NCBI RefSeq assembly: GCF_900182545.1
Contig: NZ_FXTJ01000008.1
Coordinates: 180,668-244,667, forward strand
Length of the DNA: 64,000 nucleotides
Direction: 5' to 3'
Source of the DNA: Geodermatophilus aquaeductus
GTDB taxonomy: Bacteria > Actinomycetota > Actinomycetes > Mycobacteriales > Geodermatophilaceae
Shown here: positions 25,234 to 36,560 of the stretch, piece by piece
Layout of the letters: each line of letters opens with the position of its first letter
How positions within the stretch are numbered: the stretch's first letter is position 1
Translations under genes and position numbers: made by a program
The notes under the pieces: generated by a model
Seen by the model: only the letters and a program-made list of their open reading frames with translations
What the model was told of the DNA's origin: nothing
The model's database searches: none

Positions 25234-26327
25234 GCGGACACCTCCTCCGGGGTGTTCTGGCGGGCGGCGACGCGAGCGGCATGGGTGGGGGCGTCGGGCA
25301 CGTGCGCCGGCTTGAGCGCGGCGAACTCCTTCCGCAGCACCGGCACGACCTCCTCGCCCAGGATGTCGAGCTGCTCGAGCACGGTCTTCAGCGGCAGGCC
25401 GGCGTGGTCGACGAGGAACAGCTGCCGCTGGTAGTCACCGACGTAGTCGCGGAAGCCGAGGGTGCGCTCGATGACCTGCTGCGGGCTGCCGACGGTCAGC
25501 GGCGTCTCGCGGGAGAAGTCCTCCAGCGACGGGCCGTGCCCGTACACCGGCGCGTCGTCGAAGTAGGGCCGGAACTCCTCGACGGCGTCCTGGCTGTTCC
25601 TCCGCATGAACACCTGCCCGCCCAGGCCGACGATCGCCTGGTCGGCGCTGCCGTGGCCGTGGTGCTCGAAACGCGAGCGGTAGAACTCGACCATCCGCTG
25701 CGTGTGCTCCTTGGGCCAGAAGATGTGGTTGGAGAAGAAGCCGTCGCCGTAGTAGGCGGCCTGCTCGGCGATCTGCGGGGAGCGGATCGAGCCGTGCCAC
25801 ACGAACGGCGCGACGCCGTCCAGCGGCCGCGGGGTCGAGGTGAAGCCCTGCAGCGGCGTGCGGAACCGGCCGGACCAGTCGACGACCTCGTCGTCCCACA
25901 GCCGGCGCAGCAGCGCGTAGTTCTCCACCGCCAGCGGGATGCCGTTGCGGATGTCCTGGCCGAACCAGGGGTAGACCGGGCCGGTGTTGCCGCGGCCGAG
26001 CATCAGGTCGACGCGGCCGCCGGCGAGGTGCTGCAGCATCGCGTAGTCCTCGGCGATCTTCACCGGGTCGTTGGTGGTGATCAGCGTGGTCGACGTCGAC
26101 AGCTGCAGCCTCTGCGTCTGCGCCGCGACGTAGGCCAGCGTGGTGGTGGGGGAGGACGAGAAGAACGGCGGGTTGTGGTGCTCGCCCAGCGCGAAGACGT
26201 CGAGCCCGACCTCCTCGGCCTTCCTCGCGATGGTGAGGACGGCCTGGATCCGCTCCGCCTCGCTCGGCGTGCGGCCGGTCGTCGGGTCGGTCGTGATGTC
26301 GCTGACCGTGAAGATCCCGAACTGCAT
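25230..26327 (-). CDS. LLM-class flavin-dependent monooxygenase (CE1758-like)
   Basis: This 365-residue luciferase-like monooxygenase begins MQFGIFTVSD. It has VFALGEHHNPPFFSSSP, LQLSTSTTLITTNDP and GGRVDLMLGRGNTGPVYPWFG, which are classic luciferase-fold landmarks. It is translationally coupled to the FMN reductase that follows. The ATG at 26327 is preceded by GGAG, and a 14-bp palindrome lies 14 bases upstream. The substrate is unknown; relatives attack alkanals, sulfonates or xenobiotics. Confidence 0.88.
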   Translation of the reverse strand: MQFGIFTVSDITTDPTTGRTPSEAERIQAVLTIARKAEEVGLDVFALGEHHNPPFFSSSPTTTLAYVAAQTQRLQLSTSTTLITTNDPVKIAEDYAMLQHLAGGRVDLMLGRGNTGPVYPWFGQDIRNGIPLAVENYALLRRLWDDEVVDWSGRFRTPLQGFTSTPRPLDGVAPFVWHGSIRSPQIAEQAAYYGDGFFSNHIFWPKEHTQRMVEFYRSRFEHHGHGSADQAIVGLGGQVFMRRNSQDAVEEFRPYFDDAPVYGHGPSLEDFSRETPLTVGSPQQVIERTLGFRDYVGDYQRQLFLVDHAGLPLKTVLEQLDILGEEVVPVLRKEFAALKPAHVPDAPTHAARVAARQNTPEEVSA

Positions 26328-26341
26328 CTCGTCTCCAAGTG

Positions 26342-26355
26342 GTTGAGGGCTCAAC
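26342..26355. promoter_or_regulatory. MarR-like palindromic operator
   Basis: GTTGAGGGCTCAAC is a perfect 6-2-6 palindrome (TTGAG-N2-CTCAA core) directly upstream of the LLM monooxygenase. MarR proteins often bind such sites. No marR gene is adjacent, so the regulator would be encoded elsewhere. Confidence 0.5.
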
Positions 26356-26613
26356 TGCTGTCCGGCGCAACCGTAGCGGGCCGCTTGTTGTTCCCCGGCC
26401 GGCGTGCCCCGGCCGCCGTGACCTCCCCGATACCGGGCGACTGCGCGCGGTGACCGGACCGGCACGGCCGGCTCGTCCCACTCCGGGCGCGCCGGGACGC
26501 GCCGGAGCGGCGGGCCGCGCGGGGGTCCGGGGTGGGAGATCGTGATCACTCCCGACGGTGCCGACCGGGCCGGCGGGGGTCCGGATCGGACGGCGCACCG
26601 AGGGGGAACCGGG

Positions 26614-27507
26614 ATGTCGCAGCGGGCAGGAGCCCCGACGGGGGACGGCGGGACGGCGGGGACGGGCGGCCCGCCCGCGTCGCGCCGGCCGAGCGGGCTC
26701 GACGGCCTGCTGGGGACCGGGCCGGTGTTCACCGGTGCCGTCCGCGGCTACGACCGCACCCAGGTCGACGACTACGTGTCCTGGGCCGAGACCGAGATGC
26801 TGGTCCTGCGCCGCGAGAACGACCACCTGCTCAGCCGCTACGCCGCCGCCTCCGCCGAGGTGCAGAACGCCCGCCGGCGGCTGGCCCAGCTGGTCCGCGA
26901 GCGGCAGTCCCTGCCCGGGCCGGAGGACGCCCTCGCCCTGGTGCGCCGGGCCGAGCAGGAGGCCGCCGCGGTCACCGCGGCCGCCGAGGAGGAGGCCGGG
27001 CGCGTGCGCGCCGAGGCGCTCACCGAGGCCGCGGCCCGGCTGTCGGGGGTGGCCGAGATGCGCGAGGCGGTGATCGCGCTGCGCGAGCAGACCCGCAGCG
27101 AGGCCGCCGCGGTGCTCGAGGCGGCCCGCCGCGAGGCCGCCGAGCTGGGCCGGGCGGCCGCGGCCGAGCGCGAGCGGCTCGACCGGGAGGCCGCCGAGGC
27201 GCGCGCCCGGGCCGACGCCGAGGCGGACGAGCGGCGCCGCGCCGCGGAGGCCGAGCTGCAGCCGCTGCGCGACGAGCGCGACGAGGCCCGCGACTGGCTG
27301 CGCCGGCTGACCGGCCAGATCGACCAGGCCCTCGCCGTCGTCGCCGGCGTGCTCCCCGACGACGTCCCGGTCCTGGCCGACAAGCGCGAGGCGGTGCGTG
27401 CCGAGGAGGCCGCCGGCCCGTCCGGCGCGGCCGCGCGGACGGCCGACGTGTCCGACGTGACACCGCTGCACGGGCCCGGCCGGCCCGAGGTCGCCGCGGC
27501 CTCCTGA
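26614..27507 (+). CDS. DivIVA-like coiled-coil protein
   Basis: This 297-residue cytoplasmic protein begins with about 28 disordered residues. It then has a DivIVA-type segment, FTGAVRGYDRTQVDDYVSWAE at about 43-63, followed by a long Ala/Glu/Arg-rich coiled coil to about residue 225. The protein probably acts in polar growth, septum placement or cell-envelope organisation. ATG 26614 is chosen over an earlier in-frame ATG at 26542 because GGGGGAACC precedes it. It lies upstream of a cell-wall gene under c-di-AMP control. Confidence 0.75.
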   Translation: MSQRAGAPTGDGGTAGTGGPPASRRPSGLDGLLGTGPVFTGAVRGYDRTQVDDYVSWAETEMLVLRRENDHLLSRYAAASAEVQNARRRLAQLVRERQSLPGPEDALALVRRAEQEAAAVTAAAEEEAGRVRAEALTEAAARLSGVAEMREAVIALREQTRSEAAAVLEAARREAAELGRAAAAERERLDREAAEARARADAEADERRRAAEAELQPLRDERDEARDWLRRLTGQIDQALAVVAGVLPDDVPVLADKREAVRAEEAAGPSGAAARTADVSDVTPLHGPGRPEVAAAS

Positions 27508-27521
27508 CCAGGAGGGACGCG

Positions 27522-27549
27522 GGGGCGGGTTCCGGACCGCCCCGGTCCG
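27522..27549 (+). terminator. Possible terminator after the DivIVA-like gene
   Basis: Two overlapping hairpins can form here: GGGGCGG with CCGCCCC (7 bp, 8-base loop) or CGGACC with GGTCCG (6 bp, 5-base loop). The position, 15 bases after the stop, suits termination, but the stems are short. Confidence 0.4.
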
Positions 27550-27585
27550 CACCAGCCGTCACGGCCGTCCCGCGGGCCCCTGGAG

Positions 27586-27614
27586 TTGTCACGATCCGGT
27601 AACGCCCGTACGGT
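27586..27614 (+). promoter_or_regulatory. Promoter of the riboswitch transcript
   Basis: TTGTCA (27586-27591) and TACGGT (27609-27614) are separated by 17 bases. A start near 27620 would place the riboswitch at the very 5' end of the mRNA. Confidence 0.55.
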
Positions 27615-27808
27615 CGCTGGCGTCCGGCTGGTCGTCTGGTCCCCTCCGGGGAGCTCGGCCGGACGCCGCCGAGTCGTGTCCGTCCCGCGGACGCGAGCCG
27701 GGGACCCACCGCAGTCCTGGGGTGAATCGCGCCCGCCGAGCCGTGCTCGGTGCCGCGTAGGGCTTCTTCCCGCCCGAACCCGTCAGCTAACTCGGTAGGC
27801 GGCTCACG
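27612..27808 (+). ncRNA. c-di-AMP riboswitch (ydaO/yuaA type)
   Basis: The conserved 3' core is clear: GGGGTGAATC near 27718, then AGGGCTTCTTCCC, then CCCGAACCCGTCAGCTAAC followed by CGGTAGGCG. A 10-bp stem GGCGTCCGGC/GCCGGACGCC (27619-27628 with 27658-27667) opens the element. This is the ydaO-type aptamer, which binds c-di-AMP and in actinobacteria lies before genes for peptidoglycan-remodelling enzymes such as RpfA. The gene downstream encodes a secreted lytic-transglycosylase-like protein, as expected. The exact ends are approximate, and the expression platform was not resolved. Confidence 0.88.
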
Positions 27809-28051
27809 GAAGAACGGAGCGTCTCCGCATGCCCCGCCTCCGGGCCCCCGCGGCCCGCAGGTGCAGCCGCCCGCGCACCCAGCGCACCCCCGCGTCCTCC
27901 TGACGCCGGCTCGCCCCTGCCCGCCGCCCTCAGCGCTGCCATCCGCACCGCCGGGGACCCGCAGTCCGTGACACCCGTAGACCGCCCGCGTGCGCCTGCC
28001 CCGACCGGGGTGGCTGTCGCGCGCACTCTCCCTCGGAGCACCCACCCCCTC
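27809..28051 (+). other. Leader between the riboswitch and the cell-wall gene
   Basis: About 240 bases separate the aptamer from the chosen ATG. I see no separate gene here. An in-frame GTG at 27968 could extend the downstream protein by 28 residues. The region may hold the expression platform of the riboswitch, but no clear terminator or anti-terminator pair was found by eye. Confidence 0.4.
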
Positions 28052-28996
28052 ATGTCCCGCCGCACCCCCGACGCGCCCGCCACCGCGGAGCTTGCCACCA
28101 CCTCCCCCCACGCCGAGACCCGCGAGCTGCCCGTCCCGGGCGCCGACACCGCTGACGCCACGGCCGAGGTCCCGGCCCCCCGCCGGTCCCGCCGTCTCCC
28201 GTCCGGCTCGCGCCGCCCGGCCCTGCTGCTCGGTGCCGCCGCCGCCGGCGCCCTCGTCGTCGGCCTCGTCTCGACGGGCGGCCCCGCCGCCTCGGCCGGC
28301 ACCGACACCGTCAGCGCCTCGGTGAGCGTCGCCGAGGAGCTCGGCATCCCGCAGTCGCCGGTCGCCGGTCGCTCGCCGTACGCCCCCGACCTCGCGCCGC
28401 TGCAGGACGTCGCCGCCTCCCGCAGCGAGCGCAGCGCCGCGGAGGCCAGCGCCGCCCAGGCCCAGGCCGCCGCCGACCAGGCCGAGCTCGACCGCCGGGC
28501 CGCCGAGGAGGCCGCCCGCATCGCCGCCGAGCAGGAGGCCGCCCGCGTCGCCGCCGAGCAGGAGGCCGCCCGGGTCGCCGCTGAGCAGCAGGCCGCCGCC
28601 GAGGCCCAGGCTGCCGCCGAGGCCGAGGCCGCCGCGCAGGCGGCGGCCGCCAGCCAGGCGGCGACCGCGCCCGCCGCGAGCAGCTCCTCGAGCTCCAGCT
28701 CCGCCCCGCGCGGCTCGTTCAAGGACTACGCGCTGAGCAAGGTCGGCAGCGCCGAGCAGTTCAGCTGCCTGGAGAACCTGTGGGGCAAGGAGAGCGGCTG
28801 GAACCCCACCGCGCAGAACCCGAGCAGCACCGCGTACGGCATCGCGCAGTTCCTCGACTCGACCTGGGCCAGCACCGGCATCGCCAAGACCTCCGACGGC
28901 TACCGCCAGATCGACGCCGGCCTGATCTACATCGAGGAGCGCTACGGCTCGCCGTGCGCGGCGTGGGCGCACTCGCAGGCGAACAACTGGTACTGA
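28052..28996 (+). CDS. Secreted/anchored lytic-transglycosylase-like (SLT) protein
   Basis: This 314-residue protein has an N-terminal cytoplasmic part, one hydrophobic segment (about 56-76, signal or anchor), an Ala/Glu/Gln coiled coil with three 9-residue repeats (154-180), a Ser-rich linker (210-217) and a C-terminal SLT-like domain from about 221. The domain has CLENLWGKESGWNPTAQNPS with Glu247 as the likely catalytic residue, then AYGIAQFLDSTW and CAAWAHSQANNWY; Cys239 and the Cys near 303 may form a disulfide. It probably cuts peptidoglycan outside the membrane. The c-di-AMP riboswitch upstream likely controls it. ATG 28052 is chosen; the start is not certain. Confidence 0.85.
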   Translation: MSRRTPDAPATAELATTSPHAETRELPVPGADTADATAEVPAPRRSRRLPSGSRRPALLLGAAAAGALVVGLVSTGGPAASAGTDTVSASVSVAEELGIPQSPVAGRSPYAPDLAPLQDVAASRSERSAAEASAAQAQAAADQAELDRRAAEEAARIAAEQEAARVAAEQEAARVAAEQQAAAEAQAAAEAEAAAQAAAASQAATAPAASSSSSSSSAPRGSFKDYALSKVGSAEQFSCLENLWGKESGWNPTAQNPSSTAYGIAQFLDSTWASTGIAKTSDGYRQIDAGLIYIEERYGSPCAAWAHSQANNWY

Positions 28997-29003
28997 TCCG
29001 CAG

Positions 29004-29663
29004 GTGACTCCAGGAGGGCCGGCCACCCGGGTGGTGCCCGCGGGCTTCGTCCGCGCGCACACCCAGGTGCGCCGGCCCTCGCTCGTCCCCGAGGTCCGGC
29101 TGCACGTGGCCGACGACGTCGTCGCCCTGTGGGAGGCGATGGAGACCGCGGCCGGCGGCGCGGGGGAGGAGCCGCCGTTCTGGGCGGCCGCCTGGCCCGG
29201 CGGGCAGGCCCTGGCCCGCTGCCTGCTCGACGCGCCCACGACGGTCGCCGGCCGCACGGTGCTCGACCTCGGCTCGGGCAGCGGCCTGGTCGCGATCGCC
29301 GCCGTCCTCGCCGGCGCCCGCCGGGTGCTGGCCAGCGACGTCGACCCCTTCTCGCGGACGGCCGTGGGCGTCAACGCCGGCCTCAACGGCGTCCGCGGCA
29401 TCAGCGTCACCGGTGACGTGCTCGACCGCGAGCCGCCCGCCGTCGACCTCGTCGTCGCCGGGGACGTCTGCTACGACCGGGAGATGACCGGGCGGGTGCT
29501 GCCCTTCCTCGACCGGGCGCGGGCCCGCGGCTGCGAGGTGCTGATCGGCGACCCCGGCCGGCCGTACCTGCCGCACGGGCGCCTGGAGGCGGTGGCCGTG
29601 TACGAGGTGCCCGAGACCGAGGGGCCGGGGGTGCGCCGCACCACGGTCTGGCGGCTGCCCTGA
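29004..29663 (+). CDS. Class I SAM-dependent methyltransferase
   Basis: This 219-residue methyltransferase has the SAM-binding motif TVLDLGSGSGLVAIAAVLAGA at about 85-105, the acidic SDVDPFSRTAVGVNA after it, and VDLVVAGDVCYDREM as motif IV. The pattern resembles the ETF-beta lysine/nicotinamide N-methyltransferase-like group, which modify proteins or small amines. The GTG start is 7 bases after the previous stop; another GTG about ten codons later is possible. The target is not known. Confidence 0.8.
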   Translation: MTPGGPATRVVPAGFVRAHTQVRRPSLVPEVRLHVADDVVALWEAMETAAGGAGEEPPFWAAAWPGGQALARCLLDAPTTVAGRTVLDLGSGSGLVAIAAVLAGARRVLASDVDPFSRTAVGVNAGLNGVRGISVTGDVLDREPPAVDLVVAGDVCYDREMTGRVLPFLDRARARGCEVLIGDPGRPYLPHGRLEAVAVYEVPETEGPGVRRTTVWRLP

Positions 29664-29683
29664 CCCTGGGTAGGGTCGCCGCC

Positions 29684-30337
29684 GTGGCCGCACCGCTCCC
29701 CACCGGGCCCGGCGGCAGCCGCGGGCGCCGGGCGCGCCGGCCCTCCGGCGACGACCGCGAGCGCGCCATCCTCGCCACCGCCGAGGACCTCCTCGGGCAG
29801 CGGCCGCTGGCCGACATCTCGGTCGACGACCTCGCCCGCGGCGCCGGCATCTCCCGGCCCACCTTCTACTTCTACTTCCCGTCCAAGGACGCCGTCGTCC
29901 TCGCGCTCCTCGACCGGGTGGTCGAGGAGGCCCGCGAGTCGCGCTCGGCGGCGCTGCGGCGGGCCGGCGACGACGTCCGGGCGAGCTGGCGCGGCGCGCT
30001 GGAGGCCGTCCGCAGCACCTTCGCCGCGCACCGGGCGCTGACCGCGGCGGCCGCCTCCCTGCTGGCCACCAGCGCCGAGGTGCGGGCGCTGTGGGCGGCG
30101 GTCATGGACGGCTTCGTCGAGGAGACCGCGGCGGCCATCGAGGCCGAGCGCGCCCGGGGAGCTGCGCCGGCCGGGCCGCCCGCCCGCGACCTCGCCGTCG
30201 CGCTCAACTGGATGAACGAGCGCGTCATCCACGTCACCTACGCCGGGCAGACGCCGGCGCTGGCCGAGGACGACCTCGTCGACGTGCTGCTCACCGTCTG
30301 GCTGCGCACGGTCTACGGCAGCGACACCCCGCGCTGA
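29684..30337 (+). CDS. TetR-family regulator, EthR-like
   Basis: This is a 217-residue repressor, about the length of EthR. The helix-turn-helix reads ISVDDLARGAGISRPTFYFYFPSKDAVV (about 45-72), and the C-terminal domain carries ALNWMNERVIHVTYAGQ, which is close to the EthR ligand-domain end. It lies directly before a Baeyer-Villiger-type monooxygenase with a perfect palindrome between them, so it very likely controls that gene and responds to its substrate. In Mycobacterium the ethA and ethR genes are divergent; here they are in tandem. Confidence 0.85.
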   Translation: MAAPLPTGPGGSRGRRARRPSGDDRERAILATAEDLLGQRPLADISVDDLARGAGISRPTFYFYFPSKDAVVLALLDRVVEEARESRSAALRRAGDDVRASWRGALEAVRSTFAAHRALTAAAASLLATSAEVRALWAAVMDGFVEETAAAIEAERARGAAPAGPPARDLAVALNWMNERVIHVTYAGQTPALAEDDLVDVLLTVWLRTVYGSDTPR

Positions 30338-30354
30338 CCCGACTGGGCGTCGAC

Positions 30355-30377
30355 GTACTCGACACCGTGTCGAGTAC
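30355..30377. promoter_or_regulatory. Perfect 23-bp palindrome, likely TetR (EthR-like) operator
   Basis: Two 11-bp arms, GTACTCGACAC and GTGTCGAGTAC, flank a central C. The arms contain the TGTCGA/TCGACA half-sites known from EthR operators. The site is 17 bases after the regulator stop and 37 bases before the monooxygenase ATG. Confidence 0.75.
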
Positions 30378-30414
30378 CGTGGCCCGGGTCACCCCGGCCG
30401 CGACAGGGAGAGCC

Positions 30415-31935
30415 ATGACGCAGTCCGTCCCCACGGAGACCACCACCCGGCACGTCGACGTGCTGATCGTCGGCGCGGGCCTGTCCGGGATCGGCGCCGC
30501 CTGCCACCTGCAGCGCGAGCTGCCGGGCAGGAGCTACGCCGTCCTCGAGGCCCGGGAGGCCATCGGCGGCACCTGGGACCTCTTCCGCTACCCGGGCGTG
30601 CGCTCGGACTCGGACATGTTCACCCTCGGCTACTCGTTCCGGCCGTGGTCGGAGCCGCAGGCCATCGCCGACGGCGCCTCGATCCGCGAGTACGTCCGCG
30701 ACACCGCGCGCGAGTACGGCGTCGACGAGCACATCCGGTTCTCCACCCGCGTCGTGGCCGCCGAGTGGTCCACCGCGGACTCGCTCTGGACGGTCACCGC
30801 GCAGCGCACCGACACCGGGGAGACCGAGACGTGGACCTGCTCGTGGCTGTCGGTCTGCTCCGGCTACTACCGCTACGACCAGGGCTACCGCCCCGACTTC
30901 CCGGGTGAGGAGCACTTCCGCGGGCAGGTCGTGCACCCGCAGCACTGGCCCGAGGACCTCGACTTCGCCGGCAAGCGCGTCGTCGTCATCGGCAGCGGCG
31001 CCACCGCCGTCACCCTCGTCCCGAGCATGGCCGCGACGGCCGCGCACGTGACGATGCTGCAGCGCACGCCCACCTACGTCGTCAGCCTGCCCGGCCGCGA
31101 CGCGCTGGCCGAGAAGCTGCGCCGCCGGCTGCCCGACCGCGTCGTCTACCCGGTCGTGCGGTGGAAGAACGTGCTGGTGTCGATGGCCTCCTACCAGCTC
31201 AGCCGCCGCAGGCCCGAGGTCATGAAGCGGGTGCTGGCCAAGGCCACGGCCAAGCAGGTGCCCGCCGACCTCGACGTCGCCACCCACTTCGCGCCGCCCT
31301 ACGACCCGTGGGACCAGCGGCTGTGCGTCGTCCCCGACGGCGACCTGTTCCGCGAGCTGCGCAGGGGGACGGCCTCGATCGTCACCGACCGCATCGCCTC
31401 CTTCGACGAGACCGGCATCCGGCTGGAGTCCGGGCAGCACCTCGACGCCGACGTCATCGTCACCGCGACCGGGCTCAACCTGCTGCCGATCGGCGGGATG
31501 GCGTTGACCGTCGACGGCGAGGCCGTGGACCTGTCGAAGACGGTGTCCTACAAGGGCTTCATGGTCTCCGGCGTGCCGAACTTCGCCATGACCATCGGCT
31601 ACACCAACGCCTCGTGGACGCTGAAGGCCGACCTCGTCGCCCGCTACGTCTGCCGGCTGCTGACCCACCTGGAACGCAACGGCTACGCCGCGGCCACCCC
31701 GCTCGCCCCGGCCGAGGGCGGCGTCGAGCCGTTCATCGGGCTGTCGGCCGGCTACGTGCGGCGCAGCCTCACCGCGCTGCCGCAGCAGGGCGCGCGGGCG
31801 CCGTGGAAGCTCTACCAGAACTACGTCCGCGACGTGCTGCTCATGCGGCGCGGCCCGGTCGAGGACGAGGGCATCCGGTTCACCCGCCCGGTCCGCGAGC
31901 GCGCCGGGGTTGCGGCCGGGGAGAGGGCGGCCTGA
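30415..31935 (+). CDS. Flavin-containing (Baeyer-Villiger type, EthA-like) monooxygenase
   Basis: This is a 506-residue NADPH- and FAD-dependent monooxygenase. The FAD motif GAGLSG is at 20-25, the Baeyer-Villiger fingerprint FRGQVVHPQHWP at 168-179 and the NADP motif GSGATA at 193-198. The second half with YDPWDQRLCVVPDGDLF and ATGLNLLPIGG matches EthA, the enzyme that activates ethionamide. Likely reactions are ketone to ester conversion or sulfoxidation. ATG 30415 follows AGGGAG. The stop overlaps the next gene. Confidence 0.9.
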   Translation: MTQSVPTETTTRHVDVLIVGAGLSGIGAACHLQRELPGRSYAVLEAREAIGGTWDLFRYPGVRSDSDMFTLGYSFRPWSEPQAIADGASIREYVRDTAREYGVDEHIRFSTRVVAAEWSTADSLWTVTAQRTDTGETETWTCSWLSVCSGYYRYDQGYRPDFPGEEHFRGQVVHPQHWPEDLDFAGKRVVVIGSGATAVTLVPSMAATAAHVTMLQRTPTYVVSLPGRDALAEKLRRRLPDRVVYPVVRWKNVLVSMASYQLSRRRPEVMKRVLAKATAKQVPADLDVATHFAPPYDPWDQRLCVVPDGDLFRELRRGTASIVTDRIASFDETGIRLESGQHLDADVIVTATGLNLLPIGGMALTVDGEAVDLSKTVSYKGFMVSGVPNFAMTIGYTNASWTLKADLVARYVCRLLTHLERNGYAAATPLAPAEGGVEPFIGLSAGYVRRSLTALPQQGARAPWKLYQNYVRDVLLMRRGPVEDEGIRFTRPVRERAGVAAGERAA

Positions 31936-32774
31936 TGCGGTCGTTCGGCTTCACCGGCACCGCCGTCGTCACCGGCGCGGCCAGCGGCATCGGCGCCGCG
32001 CTGGCTCCGCTGCTGGCCGCGCGCGGGATGGACCTCGTGCTCGTCGACCGCGACGGCGAGCGGCTCGACGGCGTCGCCGCGTCGCTCCGGTCGGCCCACC
32101 CCGCCCGCACGGTCGATCCCGTCGTCGCCGACCTCGCCGACGCCGGGCAGCTGCGGGAGGCCGCCGACCGGGTCGTCGCCGGACACTCGGGGACGACGCT
32201 GCTGGTCAACAACGCCGGCGTGGCGCTGGGCGGCCGCTTCGACCAGGTGACCCTCGAGGAGTTCGAGTGGGTCATGGACGTCAACTTCCGCGCCGCCGTC
32301 CGGCTCACCCACGCGCTGCTGCCCACGCTGAAGGCGCACCCCGGCGCGCACCTGGTCAACGTCTCCAGCCTGTTCGGGCTCATGGCCCCGGCCGGGCAGG
32401 CGGCCTACTCGTCGAGCAAGTTCGCGATCCGGGGGTTCACCGAGGCGCTGCGCCACGAGCTGGCCGAGGACGGCGTCGGCGTGACCAGCGTGCACCCGGG
32501 CGGCATCGCCACCCGGATCGCCGAGACCGCCCGCGTGGCCAGCGGGGTGGACGCCGCGGAGGCCGAGCAGGGCAAGCGCGAGTTCGCCAAGCTGCTGCGC
32601 TACCCGGCCGACCGCGCCGCGCAGCGGATCGTCGAGGCGGTCGAGAGGCGCCGGCCGCGGCTGCTCATCGGCGCCAGCGCCGTCGTCCCGGACGTGCTCG
32701 TGCGCCTGGCGCCGGGCTCCTACGGGAAGGTCCTCGCCGCCGCGACCCGGCTGGCGGGTCTGCGGCGCGCCTGA
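31935..32774 (+). CDS. SDR-family NAD(P)-dependent oxidoreductase
   Basis: This is a 279-residue classical short-chain dehydrogenase. It shows VVTGAASGIGAALAPLLAARG, LLVNNAGVALGG, the catalytic NVSSLFGLMAPAGQAAYSSSKFAIRG (Ser, Tyr, Lys) and HPGGIATRI. It is coupled to the monooxygenase by overlapping ATGA (31933-31937), so it probably makes the ketone used by that enzyme or reduces a product of it. Confidence 0.88.
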   Translation: MRSFGFTGTAVVTGAASGIGAALAPLLAARGMDLVLVDRDGERLDGVAASLRSAHPARTVDPVVADLADAGQLREAADRVVAGHSGTTLLVNNAGVALGGRFDQVTLEEFEWVMDVNFRAAVRLTHALLPTLKAHPGAHLVNVSSLFGLMAPAGQAAYSSSKFAIRGFTEALRHELAEDGVGVTSVHPGGIATRIAETARVASGVDAAEAEQGKREFAKLLRYPADRAAQRIVEAVERRRPRLLIGASAVVPDVLVRLAPGSYGKVLAAATRLAGLRRA

Positions 32775-32850
32775 CCCCGGTCCGCGCCAGACTGGGTGCG
32801 GTCCCGCCGACCCCGGCGGGCCGGGCCGGGTTCTGGATCGGGAGGCGCGT

Positions 32851-33227
32851 GTGAGCGAGTCGGAGGACAGGCCCCGCGACGGCGGGCTGGTGGCACGGTC
32901 GGTCGAGGAGTTCGTCGCGCAGCTGCGCGGGTTCACCGACCGGGCGACCCGGCTGGCGGCCGGCGCCGTCCCGTCGGGTCTGTCGCTGCCGCGGCTGCCC
33001 TCGCCGCCGGGCGCGATGTCGGCGGCGCAGGTCCGCTCGATCGCGGCGTCGGTCAAGGCGCAGCGGCAACTGATCGAGGGCCTGGTCGGCCAGCTGCAGG
33101 CCTTCGACGAGCAGCTCGCCGTCTTCGAGCGGATCCTCGACCCGCTCGTCGAGTGGAGCTCGACCTGGGCGCGGCTGGAGGAGTCCTTCGCCGACGTCGT
33201 CCGCCGCAACCCGCCGGACGCCGGGCC

Positions 33228-33240
<13 letters not shown>
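32851..33240 (+). CDS. Small conserved helical protein of unknown function
   Basis: This 129-residue protein is mostly helical, with SVEEFVAQLRGFTDRATRLAAG and a Pro-rich turn PSGLSLPRLPSPPGAMS, then AASVKAQRQLIEGLVGQLQAFDEQLAVFERILDPL. It has no signal or membrane segment and no catalytic motif. Its GTG start follows GGAGG. Its last 13 bases overlap the 3' end of the convergent aminopeptidase gene. The layout recalls phasin-like or scaffold proteins, but I make no assignment. Confidence 0.65.
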
Positions 33241-36054
<2,814 letters not shown>

Positions 36055-36080
36055 GAGGCGTCCCGCGGGTCGTGCCCTCC

Positions 36081-36117
36081 GCCGGTGTCCCTGAGCGGTC
36101 CGCCCAGGGACACCGGC
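36081..36117 (+). terminator. Terminator after argG
   Basis: A perfect 13-bp stem (36081-36093 with 36105-36117) and an 11-base loop lie 26 bases after the argG stop. They may also serve the convergent small gene at 36159. Confidence 0.75.
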
Positions 36118-36158
36118 CCGGCCGTCGGGTGGAGGGGCGATCCCGCGCCCCGGTCACG

Positions 36159-36386
36159 TCAGCGGCGCGGCAGCCCGATCAGGAGGTCGTCCTCCTCCGA
36201 CCGGCGGGGCCGGTGGGGGCCTCTGCCGGTGGCCTGCCGCACCGTCCGCCACTGGCCCGGTGCCCAGGCGCGCGTCAGCAGCCCGTCCTCCGTCAGCGCG
36301 ACCAGGGCTCCGCTCTCCGTCGCGAGCAGTCCGGCCTCGATCTCCTCGTCCCCGCCGTCCGTGCCCTGCACCGTCCAGATCGGCAT
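36159..36386 (-). CDS. Small hypothetical protein
   Basis: This 75-residue frame starts at ATG 36386 with a clear GGGGGAG site just upstream. It reads MPIWTVQGTDGGDEEIEAG, then a short strand-rich part (GALVALTEDGLLTRAW) and a basic Arg-rich end. There is no known domain that I recognise, no Cys pair and no membrane segment. The coding assignment rests on the ribosome-binding site and the neighbours. Confidence 0.5.
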   Translation of the reverse strand: MPIWTVQGTDGGDEEIEAGLLATESGALVALTEDGLLTRAWAPGQWRTVRQATGRGPHRPRRSEEDDLLIGLPRR

Positions 36387-36560
36387 CCCGCGCTCCCCCT
36401 CTCCGGGCACCGCTCCTCGGCGCCCGATCCGGAAAGACAACGGGGCCCGGCGGGCGGTGACAAGGGCGCCTGGGCGCGTCATCGCTGTGTGTCAGCGGAA
36501 CGGCATGGGGCGAAATCATGCGAGGTGGGACCGGGGAGCACCGGCCCGCCCCGCACCCCG

